Source: Eutypella sp. D-1
Taxonomy: Eukaryota; Ascomycota; Sordariomycetes; Xylariales; Diatrypaceae
Assembly (NCBI GenBank): GCA_023313575.1
Contig: JAJTTP010000051.1
Location: 1-19,676, forward strand
Direction: 5' to 3'
Length of the DNA stretch: 19,676 bases
Positions 9,054 through 17,532 of this stretch are shown piece after piece (within the stretch, counting starts at the first letter, position 1; each line of letters opens with the position of its first letter). The notes under the pieces were generated by a model. It made no database searches and was not told the origin of the DNA. It saw nothing but the letters and a program-made list of their open reading frames with translations. Both the position numbers and the translations under genes were made by a program.

Positions 9054-9216
9054 CTATGGTATATACTAGATAAAAAAAAAAAAAAAGAAAAAAATATACT
9101 TTGGCATATAGTCTCTGAAGGTTATAGAAAACATTATTTTCTAGCTTTCCTGCTGATTGTCATTATTAAAAGAGTTTCCAGCAATTAGCCAAATTTAGAG
9201 CCGGCAGAACTGATTT

Positions 9217-9291
9217 ACCGGCTAATACAGGTAAAGATAATAATAATAATACAGCTGTAATAACTACAGCTCATCCAAATAAAGCTAATTT
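9217..9291 (-). CDS. cox1: cox1 exon: KLALFGWAVVITAVLL...PVLAG
   Basis: The 25 codons read KLALFGWAVVITAV then LLLLSLPVLAG, a cox1 transmembrane helix. The exon starts at 9291 right after an intron-terminal G (9292) and ends with T (GGT, 9217). It is flanked by I7 and I8 and in phase with LH upstream and GITM downstream. Confidence 0.95.
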
Positions 9292-10669
9292 CAATTTTAT
9301 AACTAAAATCCATATATTCAAGTCGCAAAAAGCCCCTGATATTTTTTTGTTTATTAGTACCCTAGCGTATTTACCTTAAGGTACAAGAGTCTACTAATAA
9401 ATTAAAATATTTATCTTCATGCATAATATCATATTCTACTTTCTATTAAAATTCATATTAGATTTTATTGCTAATATTTCATCTAATCCTTCTTTAGTTA
9501 AATGAGATTTCCGAGCCATTAAATCAGATACTCTTTTAAAATCCTCATAATTTCTTAATTTATCCCCTACTAAAGAATATTTATCAAAAAAAGGGATAAT
9601 TTTATTTTGTATGTCTGACAATTTTGTTACTGCAAATCTTATAACAGATGAAGACTCACTAATTGTGATAGATCCACAACCTAGTGCTAATTTTATTTCT
9701 TCCATTAATTGCATATCTCTTAGACCTTGCACCACTATAAAATTTAAAGTTACACTTAAACCTAATTTGTGAGTTTTAGATTTACTAGTTTTTACATAAA
9801 AACAACCCTCCCCATCTACAAATCCTGCTATTCAATAATTTATATCGAATAATTTATCATTTTTATCTAAAGTAAATTCTGGTCTTACCTCTGGATTAGC
9901 ATTAGGAAATTCTGATAATAATCTTTCAGGTAAACCTTTATTCATCGAAGCTCTGATATTGACTAAATTTCTCATATCCTGTAAATGTTCTTTATTTGCT
10001 ATAAGATCGTAAGCTTTTTTAAATAATATAAAATCACTATGTTTTTGACTTCTTAAAGGGTACGAATTAAAATGCTCCATTACTCTTAATAAATCTGTCA
10101 AAGATACTACTTGATAATTAGCAGCATCTTTATGTATAGTCACATTACCCACCAAAAAAAATTTTTGTATCTTATATAAAACATCAACTTCTTTTACATG
10201 AAGGTGTATAGAAAAGACCAATCTTACACTCCATCCTGATCTCACTTTAGGGTTTTTATATATAACTAGTTGAAAACATGACTCCGCGTCACAAAACCCT
10301 GTCACTCAATTTGGATTTAATTTTTCATTGTATGTAGAATATTTCGTTAAATAATTATACGCCACATAAAATACGGCGAGGAAAATTAATATATAACTTC
10401 CAATAACCAGATTTCCTGGTCTCTAGAGCACACCTTACAATTATGACTGAATAATTGAAGAACCATCTACTCGTTGCTCTTTTGCAGACTTTAAAATTAA
10501 ATCTGACTTAGATCCGCGATCACCCATTACTACTGCCGTAATCTCTAATAATGTTACTATACCCTAAGTCATTAATCAGGCCGGATGTAAAGTTTCCTGT
10601 ACATCTTTAGTTATTAGAGCTTTAGGGCTTTCCCGGAATTTGGCTCTTTTGCACAAATTAGCTACATTT
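9292..10669 (-). mobile_element. cox1 intron I7, group I, ORF located 3' of the core
   Basis: The core is entirely 5' of the ORF: P AATTCCGGGAAA (10629-10640), GACTTAG (10564-10570) and S CGGATCTAAGTC (10505-10516), with GACTTAG/CTAAGTC as P7. The sequence after S (AAAAGAGCAACGAGT) is shared with I5. The intron begins after CAT (10670) and ends in G (9292). It belongs to the same subgroup as I5. Confidence 0.85.
9436..10422 (-). CDS. LAGLIDADG homing endonuclease ORF of intron I7 (I-OnuI-like)
   Basis: The frame is open after a TAG at 10423-10425 and ends with a stop at 9436-9438. There is no ATG before the first motif, so a non-ATG start (ATA, ATT or GTG) is likely. The N-terminus is hydrophobic (VIGSYILIFLAVFYVAYNYL). 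The first motif reads VTGFCDAES, where the usual Gly after the acid is Ser but Glu is kept. The second motif is IAGFVDGEG. The IIPFFDKYSL and DFKRVSDLMARKSHLTKEGL blocks are typical of I-OnuI-like enzymes. It is about 290-328 residues, a normal size. It lies downstream of the RNA core, as in I5. Activity of the first half is plausible but not certain, given the changed motif. Confidence 0.85.
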
Positions 10670-10716
10670 ATGCAATTTAATACCAGGAGTTCTCATATTA
10701 ACTATTGTAGTTATGA
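10670..10716 (-). CDS. cox1: cox1 exon (47 nt): (F)ITTIVNMRTPGIKLH
   Basis: The exon encodes ITTIVNMRTPGIKLH; with TC it completes Phe from the exon ending at 12328. It is flanked by an intron-terminal G (10717) and ends CAT (10670). The wording matches cox1 between GAINF and KLALFGW. Confidence 0.93.
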
Positions 10717-12327
10717 CACTTAAATTCATTTTCACCCTCCGGTCCCACGTAACTCTGAGGAGATTCGCTTACCTGACAATTATACCCCGCTCTATTCCCC
10801 TTTTACCGGGCTAGGCGGAAGTAAAATAATAGGGTGAAATCCAGGAATGTCTTTTCCGGATTATATTTAGATATTAACATAATATTACTACTATGGTTGG
10901 ACCATATCTTAAGCGCATCGATAAATCGACACGGTCTATAACGTATGGCCTCTGAAGATCTTACTAATAAAAAAGTAAGTTTCCTGCTGATTGTCCTAAA
11001 TATTCTATATACTATTAATAGTGATTTAGGATATCCCAGCAAACAGTTAAAAATTTTATATCAACCTCATATTAACTACTAAATTTTTTTCATAATTAAT
11101 TATATTATTTTACAAAAGTTTTACAAATATACCCATGATAAGTTATATTCGTATCTAACCGCTTAACTATTGTTTTTTGAGAAACCGGGAAACCTTTACT
11201 TGAAAAAAACTTTACACATTGACCTAAGCTTTCCAATACTATTTCCTCTCTACTTTCAATATTAATTAACAATATAGATTTACTTAAGCTGTTAACAGGT
11301 TTACTTCTATTAAACTTAACTCTATCCTGTTGTAACATTATAGATATTTCTGGTAAAGTCATCTCGGTGACTTTAGCTGTATCTACCCGTTCTCTTAAAA
11401 ATAAATACTTACCTAAATAATAAGTACCCTCAGTAAGGTGTTTAGTAAATGTAAAATGACTAATATTAAGTTTAGATATAAAATCTTTTTGTTGTAAAGT
11501 AAAATAATAAAGTATGGATTTGTCCCTGTTATACATGTATAAAGGTTTAGCTGTAGATCCACTAGGATTGTTTGCAACTTTTATAGTGTTTAAATTAAAA
11601 GTAGGATCTAATAGAAAATATTGTTCTAGAACTATCTCTGGCCTAAACTCAGGGTAATAAGGTAAACATATTACTTCTAATCTAAACCAAGCTAGACCTT
11701 TTTGGTCAATTAAAGGAATTAGTTGACCTGTATCTTTATGTGTTTTATTTAAGTAACCTCTTAATCTCAAAGCCAACTGAGAAGATGAACCTACATATTT
11801 TTGGTTCGTATCCAAACAAGTAAATATATAAACACCTCGTCGTTGTGTTTTACTATGAGGCAAACCTAGCTTATCATCAATTAAAGTTCTAGTTTCTTTT
11901 TTATGTAAATCATTAAAAACCATCCTAGGCATATTTATTAAAGAATTCAATGTCTCTTCACTAACTAATATATTAGAGTAAGCTAATATTTCATTTAACA
12001 CCTTTATAGTTAACTGTTTACCGCTATTAATCTGAGCTTTAGCTAACTCATGAGCATAAACACTGTTTCCTTTTCTACCTAAAATAAGACCCCAGTCTAG
12101 TTTTTTATTAGAATCTTTAAAAGGTTCTATTTCAGATTCCAGGTCTGAACACTTCTCTGAGCGAGAGAAGTTATTAGATTTACTACTATAGTTAGCTGTA
12201 AATATTAAACTACCTCCATAATAGTTAAATCCTCCTGGTCCACAAGAATAGTTAAATTTGTGCGAAGCGGCGACTTTGTATTTTTCATTATTAAAAATTA
12301 ATAAAAATTGAGAAAAAAAGAACTCGA
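10717..12327 (-). mobile_element. cox1 intron I6, group I with GIY-YIG ORF
   Basis: Core elements on the minus strand are P ACAATCAGCAGGAAAC (10979-10994), R CTTCAGAGGCCATACG (10942-10957) and S CTTAAGATATGGTCC (10899-10913). GGCCAT/ATGGTC gives P7. The ORF lies 5' of the core, fused to the exon frame. The stretch 11104-10717 is this core plus a GC-containing 3' arm, with no gene. Confidence 0.87.
11105..12327 (-). CDS. GIY-YIG homing endonuclease ORF of intron I6, in frame with cox1
   Basis: The frame continues from the cox1 exon (GAINF) for about 406 residues to a TAA at 11105-11107. The nuclease core reads GVYIF, then KYVGSS (variants of GIY and YIG), an Arg in ALRLRGYL and a Glu in PEIVLEQYF, which fit the catalytic Tyr/Arg/Glu set. 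[12 protein letters not shown] follows, typical of the end of the catalytic domain. The C-terminal part ([16 protein letters not shown]...) looks like NUMOD-type DNA-binding modules (inferred). The N-terminal extension of about 160 residues links it to the exon. Such proteins cleave intronless cox1 alleles to spread the intron. No stop or frameshift is seen, so it is probably intact. Confidence 0.92.
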
Positions 12328-12424
12328 AATTGATAGCTCCTAAAAGTGAAGAAACACCCGATAAATGAAGAGCAAATATAGCTAGATCTACACTAGGTCC
12401 ACTATGACTTTGTACTCCTGCTAA
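12328..12424 (-). CDS. cox1: cox1 exon: [17 protein letters not shown]...LGAIN
   Basis: The exon encodes [20 protein letters not shown] and [12 protein letters not shown], a cox1 core tract. It starts at 12424 after an intron-terminal G (12425), in phase with CCT of the 10-nt microexon to give YPPLAG. It ends at 12328 or 12327; the phase with TCATAACT at 10716 favours 12328. Confidence 0.95.
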
Positions 12425-14214
12425 CACGGCAATAAAATTTATCCAACAAATTCTTAATAGTCTTCTTTTTATTATTAACCTGGATCCCTGCCTACGAAGT
12501 CAGGAGGGATAAGAATAAAAGCAAAGCTTGTGCCCTACTTTGCTTTAACCTTCTAGTAGTAAATATACAAAAAGAAAACTAATCTTACAGTAAATAAATA
12601 GATTATTAACCTGTTAAATTTCCATAATCTCCCTACTTAACCAAAATCTTATTCTGAATATCGAGGATACATACCTGAGATACCGTGTATTACAGATGAC
12701 TACCGTCTTCACTACCAGAACAAAAAAGAAGTAAAAAGCTAGCCTGAAAAAGGGGAATTTTATACCCCACCTGAATGAAATTAGCCACCCTCAGACTACA
12801 CATCTAAAAATGCAAAGCAATGTGACCTACTGTGTCGTCTTACTCGGTAAAAACTCCCCTGAAATAGTAAAAATAAACTTTACTAAAAATAGCTACAATG
12901 CAACAATAACAGCAAACAATAAGCAGCCAAATAAAGCTAAAGTTGTCTTCCTTTATTTATACCTGATTTTAAGGTAATAATCCGATTTAACCCTTCTTCA
13001 GTTGTATGTTGCTTAGCTTTTATTATTTCAGCAGCTCTACATCAATCTTTGAAGTTATCCGATTTCACCCCAAAAACATTACACTTTTGAAAAAATGGAA
13101 TTATTTTTTCATAATTATCTGAAAACTTGTAAACCGAAAAATTAACAATAGGATCTCTAGAAGATGCCTCTAATATTCCACACCCAAAAAAAGCAATAAA
13201 ACTCTCCAGTAATCTCTCATCACGAGAATGTTGAGTGATTTGGAATACTAAATATACCTGGTCTATTCTTCTGTTGGGTCGTTTTACTAAAGTTATTTTA
13301 AAACAACCTTCAGCAGAAGTAAATCCGGCCATTCACTGGCCATCTGGTACTGTTTTATTTTCTACACAAGGTCTAAAAGTAGGTATAACGTCAGGAAAGT
13401 AAACCTGTAATTCAGCTGGCAAACCAAGATTAATAACAGCTTTAATTGATACAATTTTATTTAATCCTTTCTTAGTTAAATGTTCTTTATTTATCATCAT
13501 GTTAACAACTTCTCTGAATAGAATATAATCTGCTAACTTATGAGTTATTAAAGGGTATTTATCAAAGTGTGGGATTACTTTATTAACAATATCCTTTACA
13601 GATTCAACTTTAAATTTGACTTTATTATTTAAATCATTTCTTATGTAACCTACTCCGAAATATGTTTGAATCTCTTGCAAAATCATAAGATCTTTTTTAT
13701 GTAGAGTTATTGAAAAACCAGCTTCAACCGTAAAACCTAAACGATATTTAGGTTTTCTTCTTACTCTAATCATAAATGAACCCTCTCCATCTACAAACCC
13801 TGTAATAAATCAAGGATGAAGAGCACAACTCGTCACCTCAACCTCAGGATTTTTAATTGAAGACTGAGAAGAAATTGAAGAAAATTCTCGGAATATAGGT
13901 AAGCAAATTTGATTAGAAAGGATTTTCATTTGATAATTTCTCGCGAAACCCGTTAGAGTACATCTTAATTGTATACTGTTTATACAACAACTACCATTAA
14001 CTCGTTGCTCTTTTACAACAACACCTTCGGATATTGCTGACTTAGATCCGCGATAACCCACCTCCTTTTCAGAATCCTCCAAGCTTGTTACCGTACATGA
14101 ATAATTACTTCATCCACTTATACTTCCTAAAGCATAGCTTGGTACTTGGTGTTCAAGGGTGTCCCCGGAATTTGATAGTTTATCCCGCACGAATGATCTC
14201 CCACATCGTTCAGC
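12425..14214 (-). mobile_element. cox1 intron I5, group I, ORF located 3' of the core
   Basis: The intron starts right after the 10-nt microexon and ends in G (12425). P AATTCCGGGGAC is at 14161-14172 and S CGGATCTAAGTC is at 14039-14050. The core matches I7 around AAAGAGCAACGAGT and TCGCGGATCTAAGTCAG. The stretch 12936-12425 has no gene. It holds structured sequence, including an S-like AGATGTGTAGTC (12794-12805) and a GC-rich hairpin near 12485-12510. Confidence 0.82.
12937..13929 (-). CDS. LAGLIDADG homing endonuclease ORF of intron I5 (I-OnuI-like)
   Basis: The ORF has an ATG at 13927-13929 and a TAG at 12937-12939, giving 330 residues with TGA as Trp. Motif 1, ITGFVDGEG, is at about residues 42-50. 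Motif 2, MAGFTSAEG, is at about 200-208. Each has its catalytic Glu. IPHFDKYPLITHKLADYILF and IIPFFQKCNVFGVKSDNF are the repeated half-domain signatures of I-OnuI-like enzymes. The N-terminal 35 or so residues are a low-conservation leader. The frame is also open further upstream through the RNA core, so ATG 13929 is chosen because it lies just after the core. The ORF is intact with no broken motif. It is related to the I7 ORF and to the first half of the I11 fused ORF. Confidence 0.9.
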
Positions 14215-14224
14215 AGGAGGGTAA
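14215..14224 (-). CDS. cox1: cox1 microexon (10 nt): (L)YPP
   Basis: The ten bases TTACCCTCCT join ACT CT (exon ending 15679) to TTA GCA (exon starting 12424). The joined reading is T-L-Y-P-P-L-A-G, exactly the expected cox1 wording between GTGW and QSHSGPSVD. The base before is an intron G (14225) and the last base is T, as group I introns require. No better candidate for YPP was found between the two neighbouring exons. Confidence 0.8.
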
Positions 14225-15678
14225 CTTTTTATTAATAACCTCATATTTCTATTATAATTTATTGAATTTATTATATTTATACCGCCCCTAATAATATTAA
14301 AAATCCACGAGTCGCGCCTTATCTTTGATCGGCGCAACGACTAAAAAAAAAATCAAAAACTAAATTCTAAATTTAGAAATAATACTTTAATAGATTCGTT
14401 TAAGAATTTATTTTGGATTTTTTTTAAAGGAGGCTCGCGATTCAAAAAATCAAAAAATAAAATATAATAAAATAACTATCGTTATATCCATCATTCACAT
14501 GATGGGTTGGACTATACCATCATCCTAATAATAAACCTTAATCCTGATGAATATTTTTAAAATCTTTATCTAATCTAGTTGATCTTAAATTTCTCACCAA
14601 TTTTCTTATTTTACTTAATTTTTCATATTTTCCTTTATGTTTTACATAACTTCTAGCTCAAATTCTAAACTCTACTCCTTTCATACCTTTAAAGCAATTA
14701 CAAAAGTAAGACATTATATTTTCTATAGCACGAGAATTGGTTGTAATTACTGCGTTATATGTATTTTTTTTTACTACGTTAACACCTAGTATTAAAGAAA
14801 TAGCTTTCAAAACAATAACATCTAATTTTTGAGTTATCTCAAAAGCATGGACTATACGAGTAGATGTTTTACTTACTAAATAAAAACTACCTTCAGCTTC
14901 TGTAAAACCAATTAATCAATACTTACTAATTACTAATTTAGCTTCATTAGTATTATTCACTTCAAAGTTAACAACTTCTCAAGCAGGTGAAACATAGTTA
15001 TCAGCCTTCTGTTCATTAATTAAGTCTAATAATAACCTATCTTTCTCTTGTTTAGCTAAACTACTATTTTCTAAAATGTGATAAGCTTCTTTAAATTTAC
15101 AATAAGAGTAGTGTTTACTTGTTAATAAAGGGTATTTATCAAAAATGGGTAAAATAATAGATCCAATGGTTTTTCTATCTCTAACTCTAAAATCAGCTTT
15201 TGTATTATCAGCATTAGTATTTACTGAACCAACTCCTAATTGAGTTTTAACAAAGTATAATAATCTTAAATTATATGTACTTTGAGTCAATTTAAAGAAA
15301 AGAGTTCATTTACCATCTTTAGACCTATAGATAGTAAAACTTCCATCGCCATCTGTAAAACCAACTAATCATTGATGAAAATTTTCCTTATTTTCGTAAT
15401 ATTTAGATTTGTTAATTCATCTTGAATGATCATGAATATAATTAGGATGCCCTACGTTCAGTCTCTGATGGGAATTAAACATTATTAGTGTTTTATCCCA
15501 GGCATATTGTCTTAAATCTAATTTAATAAATAAAACTAGAAAAATTAAGTACCTTCTTACTGTTATATATAATAATAACGAGTAGTACATAACTCTATCA
15601 ATAAAGATATTAAGAGTTCTACGCATCGAATAGGGTTTTATAACCCTTGAGTTACCTCAAAGCAACTCCTTACCCTTA
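14225..15678 (-). mobile_element. cox1 intron I4, group I
   Basis: The intron starts after T (15679) and ends in G (14225). S element GATGGTATAGTCC is at 14509-14521. The 5' core elements overlap the ORF and were not assigned individually. The stretch 14537-14225 is an AT-rich 3' arm with no gene; near its end is a GC-rich hairpin (gtcgcgcc and ggcgcaacgac, about 14310-14340). Confidence 0.8.
14538..15678 (-). CDS. LAGLIDADG homing endonuclease/maturase ORF of intron I4, in frame with cox1
   Basis: The frame continues from the GTGW exon (TLKGKELLWGNSRVIKPYSM...) for about 380 residues to a TAA at 14538-14540. The KELLWGNSRV wording is typical of this cox1 intron ORF type. Motif 1, LVGFTDGDG, is at about residues 105-113 of the intron part; motif 2, LIGFTEAEG, is at about 256-264. 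Both acids are present. ILPIFDKYPLLTSKHYSY lies between them. A hydrophobic stretch (YLIFLVLFIKL) is in the leader. The similarity pattern is to I-AniI-like double-function proteins, so both DNA cleavage and RNA maturase roles are possible. No lesions are seen. Confidence 0.9.
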
Positions 15679-15783
15679 AGAGTTCATCCTGTACCAGCTC
15701 CTCCTTCTATTACAGCAGAGAACACTAATAATAGTAAACTAGGTATTAATAGTCAAAAACTGATATTATTAAGACGAGGGAAT
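15679..15783 (-). CDS. cox1: cox1 exon: FPRLNNISFWLLIPS...GTGWT
   Basis: The exon encodes FPRLNNISFWLLIPSLLLLV and FSAVIEGGAGTGWT with TGA as Trp. It begins at 15783 (A completing GC|A Ala), just after an intron G at 15784, and ends ACTCT at 15679. It is 105 nt long and conserved throughout. Confidence 0.95.
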
Positions 15784-15800
15784 CGTTGCACATATATATA

Positions 15801-16343
15801 TTAACCGTTTTCTTTTAAATGCTTTATAAGTTTTTCTACAATAGTCTGCCCGGGAGTCTTACTAAAAAGACCAGTATTTCTATATAAACCTCTATAATCA
15901 TTAAGATACCGCTCTATAGGACTCCTAGGTTTATTAAATTTTATACCTAAATCCCTTAATTGAACAGATTCCTGACTTACATTCCCATTATAAGTAGTTT
16001 TTGTTGCCTTTGCCCATTCGGTACCCTTTCCATGAAGATATTCAAGATGAGCAATAGCATCTTCTCTACCCTTAATTTCAGTCTTAGAAGATAAATCAGC
16101 TGCTCATTCAGAAGATCCTTCAGGTTTAGAGTCATAATCTCTTGAAAGACTAGCGTGAACACCTTCTCCAGGATTTGGCCCTCCTCCTGGATTTGGCCCT
16201 CCTCCTGGAGAAGGTCCTCCTGGAGAAGGTCCTCCTCCTGGAGAAGGTCCTCCTCCTGAACCATTATTAGAATTATCTCCGAAAAGTTCGAAAGAAAAAC
16301 ATTCCAAGCTAAAATCATAAATCGAAGTAAACAAAAAATTCAT
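15801..16343 (-). CDS. Unknown ORF with Gly/Pro/Ser repeats, 3' of the core in intron I3
   Basis: From an ATG at 16341-16343 to a TAA at 15801-15803 the ORF has 180 residues, with TGA as Trp at about 16101-16103. The frame is open back to about 16549 (very hydrophobic: IYVWFVFILNL, RWYLFFIEYG), so a non-ATG start may add a membrane region. From the ATG the order is a hydrophobic start (FLFTSIYDFSLECFSFELF), a GGGPSPGG/GGGPNPGG repeat of about 35 residues, and a charged C-terminal domain (AIAHLEYLHGKGTEWAKATK; PIERYLNDYRGLYRNTGL). It ends only 17 nt before the next cox1 exon. There is no LAGLIDADG or GIY-YIG motif. I do not recognise the family. The clean codon run through a repeat and then a complex domain favours a real protein. 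Confidence 0.68.
16171..16258. repeat. Short tandem repeat encoding Gly-Gly-Gly-Pro-Ser/Asn-Pro
   Basis: Plus-strand units such as cctcctcctggagaaggt and a related unit with tggatttgg repeat with periods of 18 and 15 nt. They encode the GGGPSP/GGGPNP linker of the ORF at 16343-15801. The repeat is unusually GC-rich for this molecule. Confidence 0.85.
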
Positions 16344-17010
16344 TAGATTTAAAATAAAGACAAACCAAACATAAATTACAGGTACATATTTGCCATATTC
16401 AATAAAAAAAAGATATCATCTGAAAAATATATTACTACCATAATCATATATTAATATGTATATAGACTTAAATTTAAAAAAAACACTATTTTTGAGACAA
16501 AAAAAATAATAAAATATATGTACAGCAATTCCACTATAGAATCTTTGAAATTATTTAATTTACTAAAAAAAATAAAAAAAAACATGTAAAAAAGTAGTAT
16601 TACTTATATGGACTATATATTCACCCTTTATTATAAAAAAGGGGCCTCGCGTGTAGTCTCTGAGGATCCTACTTATAATTTCAAAATACAGTATTTGAAA
16701 TTATTTTGGTTTCCTGCATATTCTTCCCATGTATACATAAGTGTTACTACTAATTCAGTTGAAAATACAATTTTATAAAAAACTTAAATTAGGTGTCTAT
16801 GTATCTGTTGACTGGAAAATTAATTCCAATTTAGAGAAATTCCATGCATATAGCGAAGTAATAATTAAAGAGCTCACACTCTTTAACGGCATTCTTATGT
16901 TTAGGGTTTAAATTGAATTTTAGTAGATTTAAATATCTAAAATTTTTAATTAATCTCAATTAAAGTAAGTTCTTCTAGTATTCATATTGTCTTTTTTTTG
17001 CATATTTTAT

Positions 17011-17100
17011 GAACCTCCGTTCCCCTAGGGAGGGGGCCCCCATCCCCGATGGGGATACGGAGGGAGACCGAAGGTCGCGAAAATCAGAAGTTAGCGCGCC
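17011..17100. repeat. GC-rich palindromic block with copy 2 of the 25-nt element
   Basis: The block contains nested palindromes (cccctaggg, ggggg/ccccc, catccccgatgggg) and, at 17059-17083, the exact reverse complement of 541-565. It is sharply GC-rich against AT-rich flanks, between the relic endonuclease and the intron core. It looks like an inserted GC-cluster element. Confidence 0.8.
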
Positions 17101-17199
17101 ATACTGAGCGGCTGCATATGGAATAGCTGCTTCATCTGATCAAACCCCCCCCCATTATCCTTTGGATTAGCGAAGCGACCCCATATTTATTTTCTAATA

Positions 17200-17470
17200 T
17201 TAATTAAACGACTTATTCTCAATCTTTATAATCCAAATATTTACTTGAAAATAAAGTATAATCCACAATAATATTTAAAGATTTTCGAGATGTAGCTAAT
17301 GTATAGTAATCATTACCTGTTTATTTTTTTAGTTTTAGTAGGGCTAACGAAATACGCCCAAACCAGGTGTTTAATTCATATATCACCATCTCCTTCATAT
17401 TAACCAGCTAAATAACCTATAAATTTGTTATAATTAATATTATCTAAATTACTACTAAAATGTCTTTTAA
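17200..17470 (-). pseudogene. Decayed LAGLIDADG endonuclease in intron I3
   Basis: A recognisable motif region reads NKFIGYLAG, then a stop, then YEGDGDIWI (17385-17420 for the motif), where the family has GYLAGLFEGDGHIWI. Further on, LATSRKSLNIIVDY and LFSSKYLDYKD appear in fragments separated by stops and frameshifts (to about 17200). The half-domain order is right and much of the middle is missing. It is clearly non-functional: the original mobility gene of this intron has rotted away. Confidence 0.75.
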
Positions 17471-17491
17471 ACCCAGGGAGGACATTTTTTT

Positions 17492-17532
17492 GCCATATCA
17501 GGTCCCCCTACTAATAATGGTAACAAGAAATT
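17492..17532 (-). CDS. cox1: cox1 exon (41 nt): NFLLPLLVGGPDM(A)
   Basis: The exon encodes NFLLPLLVGGPDM and the first two bases of Ala. It starts at 17532 after an intron G (17533) and is in phase with GGFG upstream and FPRLNN downstream. Confidence 0.93.

Larger units (their letters stand above)
7558..9216 (-). mobile_element. cox1 intron I8, group I, P8 loop occupied by a non-endonuclease ORF
   Basis: Core elements on the minus strand are P ending GCAGGAAAG (9145-9160), R CTTCAGAGACTATATG (9105-9120) and S AAGAGATAGTCC (7679-7690). GACTAT and ATAGTC pair as P7. The P8 loop between R and S (about 1.4 kb) holds ORF 9053-7956. No LAGLIDADG or GIY-YIG motif was found. Between 7955 and 7691 there is AT-rich sequence with a short open stretch (SYEELIFKLENN...) that has no start codon and is not called a gene. 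Confidence 0.82.
15784..17491 (-). mobile_element. cox1 intron I3, group I, with LAGLIDADG relic and unknown ORF
   Basis: The 5' boundary (GATATGGC|A) is set by phase and by the intron's terminal G (15784); the last exon base would be C instead of the usual T. Core elements are P AATATGCAGGAAACC (16708-16722), R CCTCAGAGACTACACG (16650-16665) and S GAATATATAGTCC (16610-16622). The order is relic HEG, GC-rich block, core, then an unknown ORF 3' of S. No gene is seen in 17190-16730 apart from the GC-rich element. Confidence 0.78.

Noticed and set aside
9050..9062. Second S-like element (ACCATAGTT) near R in I8
   Set aside because: The match with R needs a wobble pair, and the S at 7679-7690 pairs perfectly and lies before the 3' splice site.
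10803..11042. Small minus-strand open frame after the GIY-YIG ORF
   Set aside because: It covers the P, R and S elements of I6 and is not protein-like.
12425..12936. A hidden second intron or microexon in the 3' part of I5
   Set aside because: An S-like AGATGTGTAGTC is present, but no matching R or P could be found and no cox1 codons are missing there.
13810..14082. Minus-strand open frame upstream of the I5 endonuclease as a longer N-terminus
   Set aside because: It reads through the group I core (including S at 14039-14050); the ATG at 13929 lies just after the core and is the better start.
14085..14291. Open frame on the plus strand
   Set aside because: It runs antisense across the microexon and the I5 core and has no recognisable motif.
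15977..16318. Alternative frame with QEEDLLQEE repeats on the minus strand
   Set aside because: It is a shadow of the Gly/Pro repeat ORF; the other frame has a more complex C-terminal domain and continues beyond the repeat.
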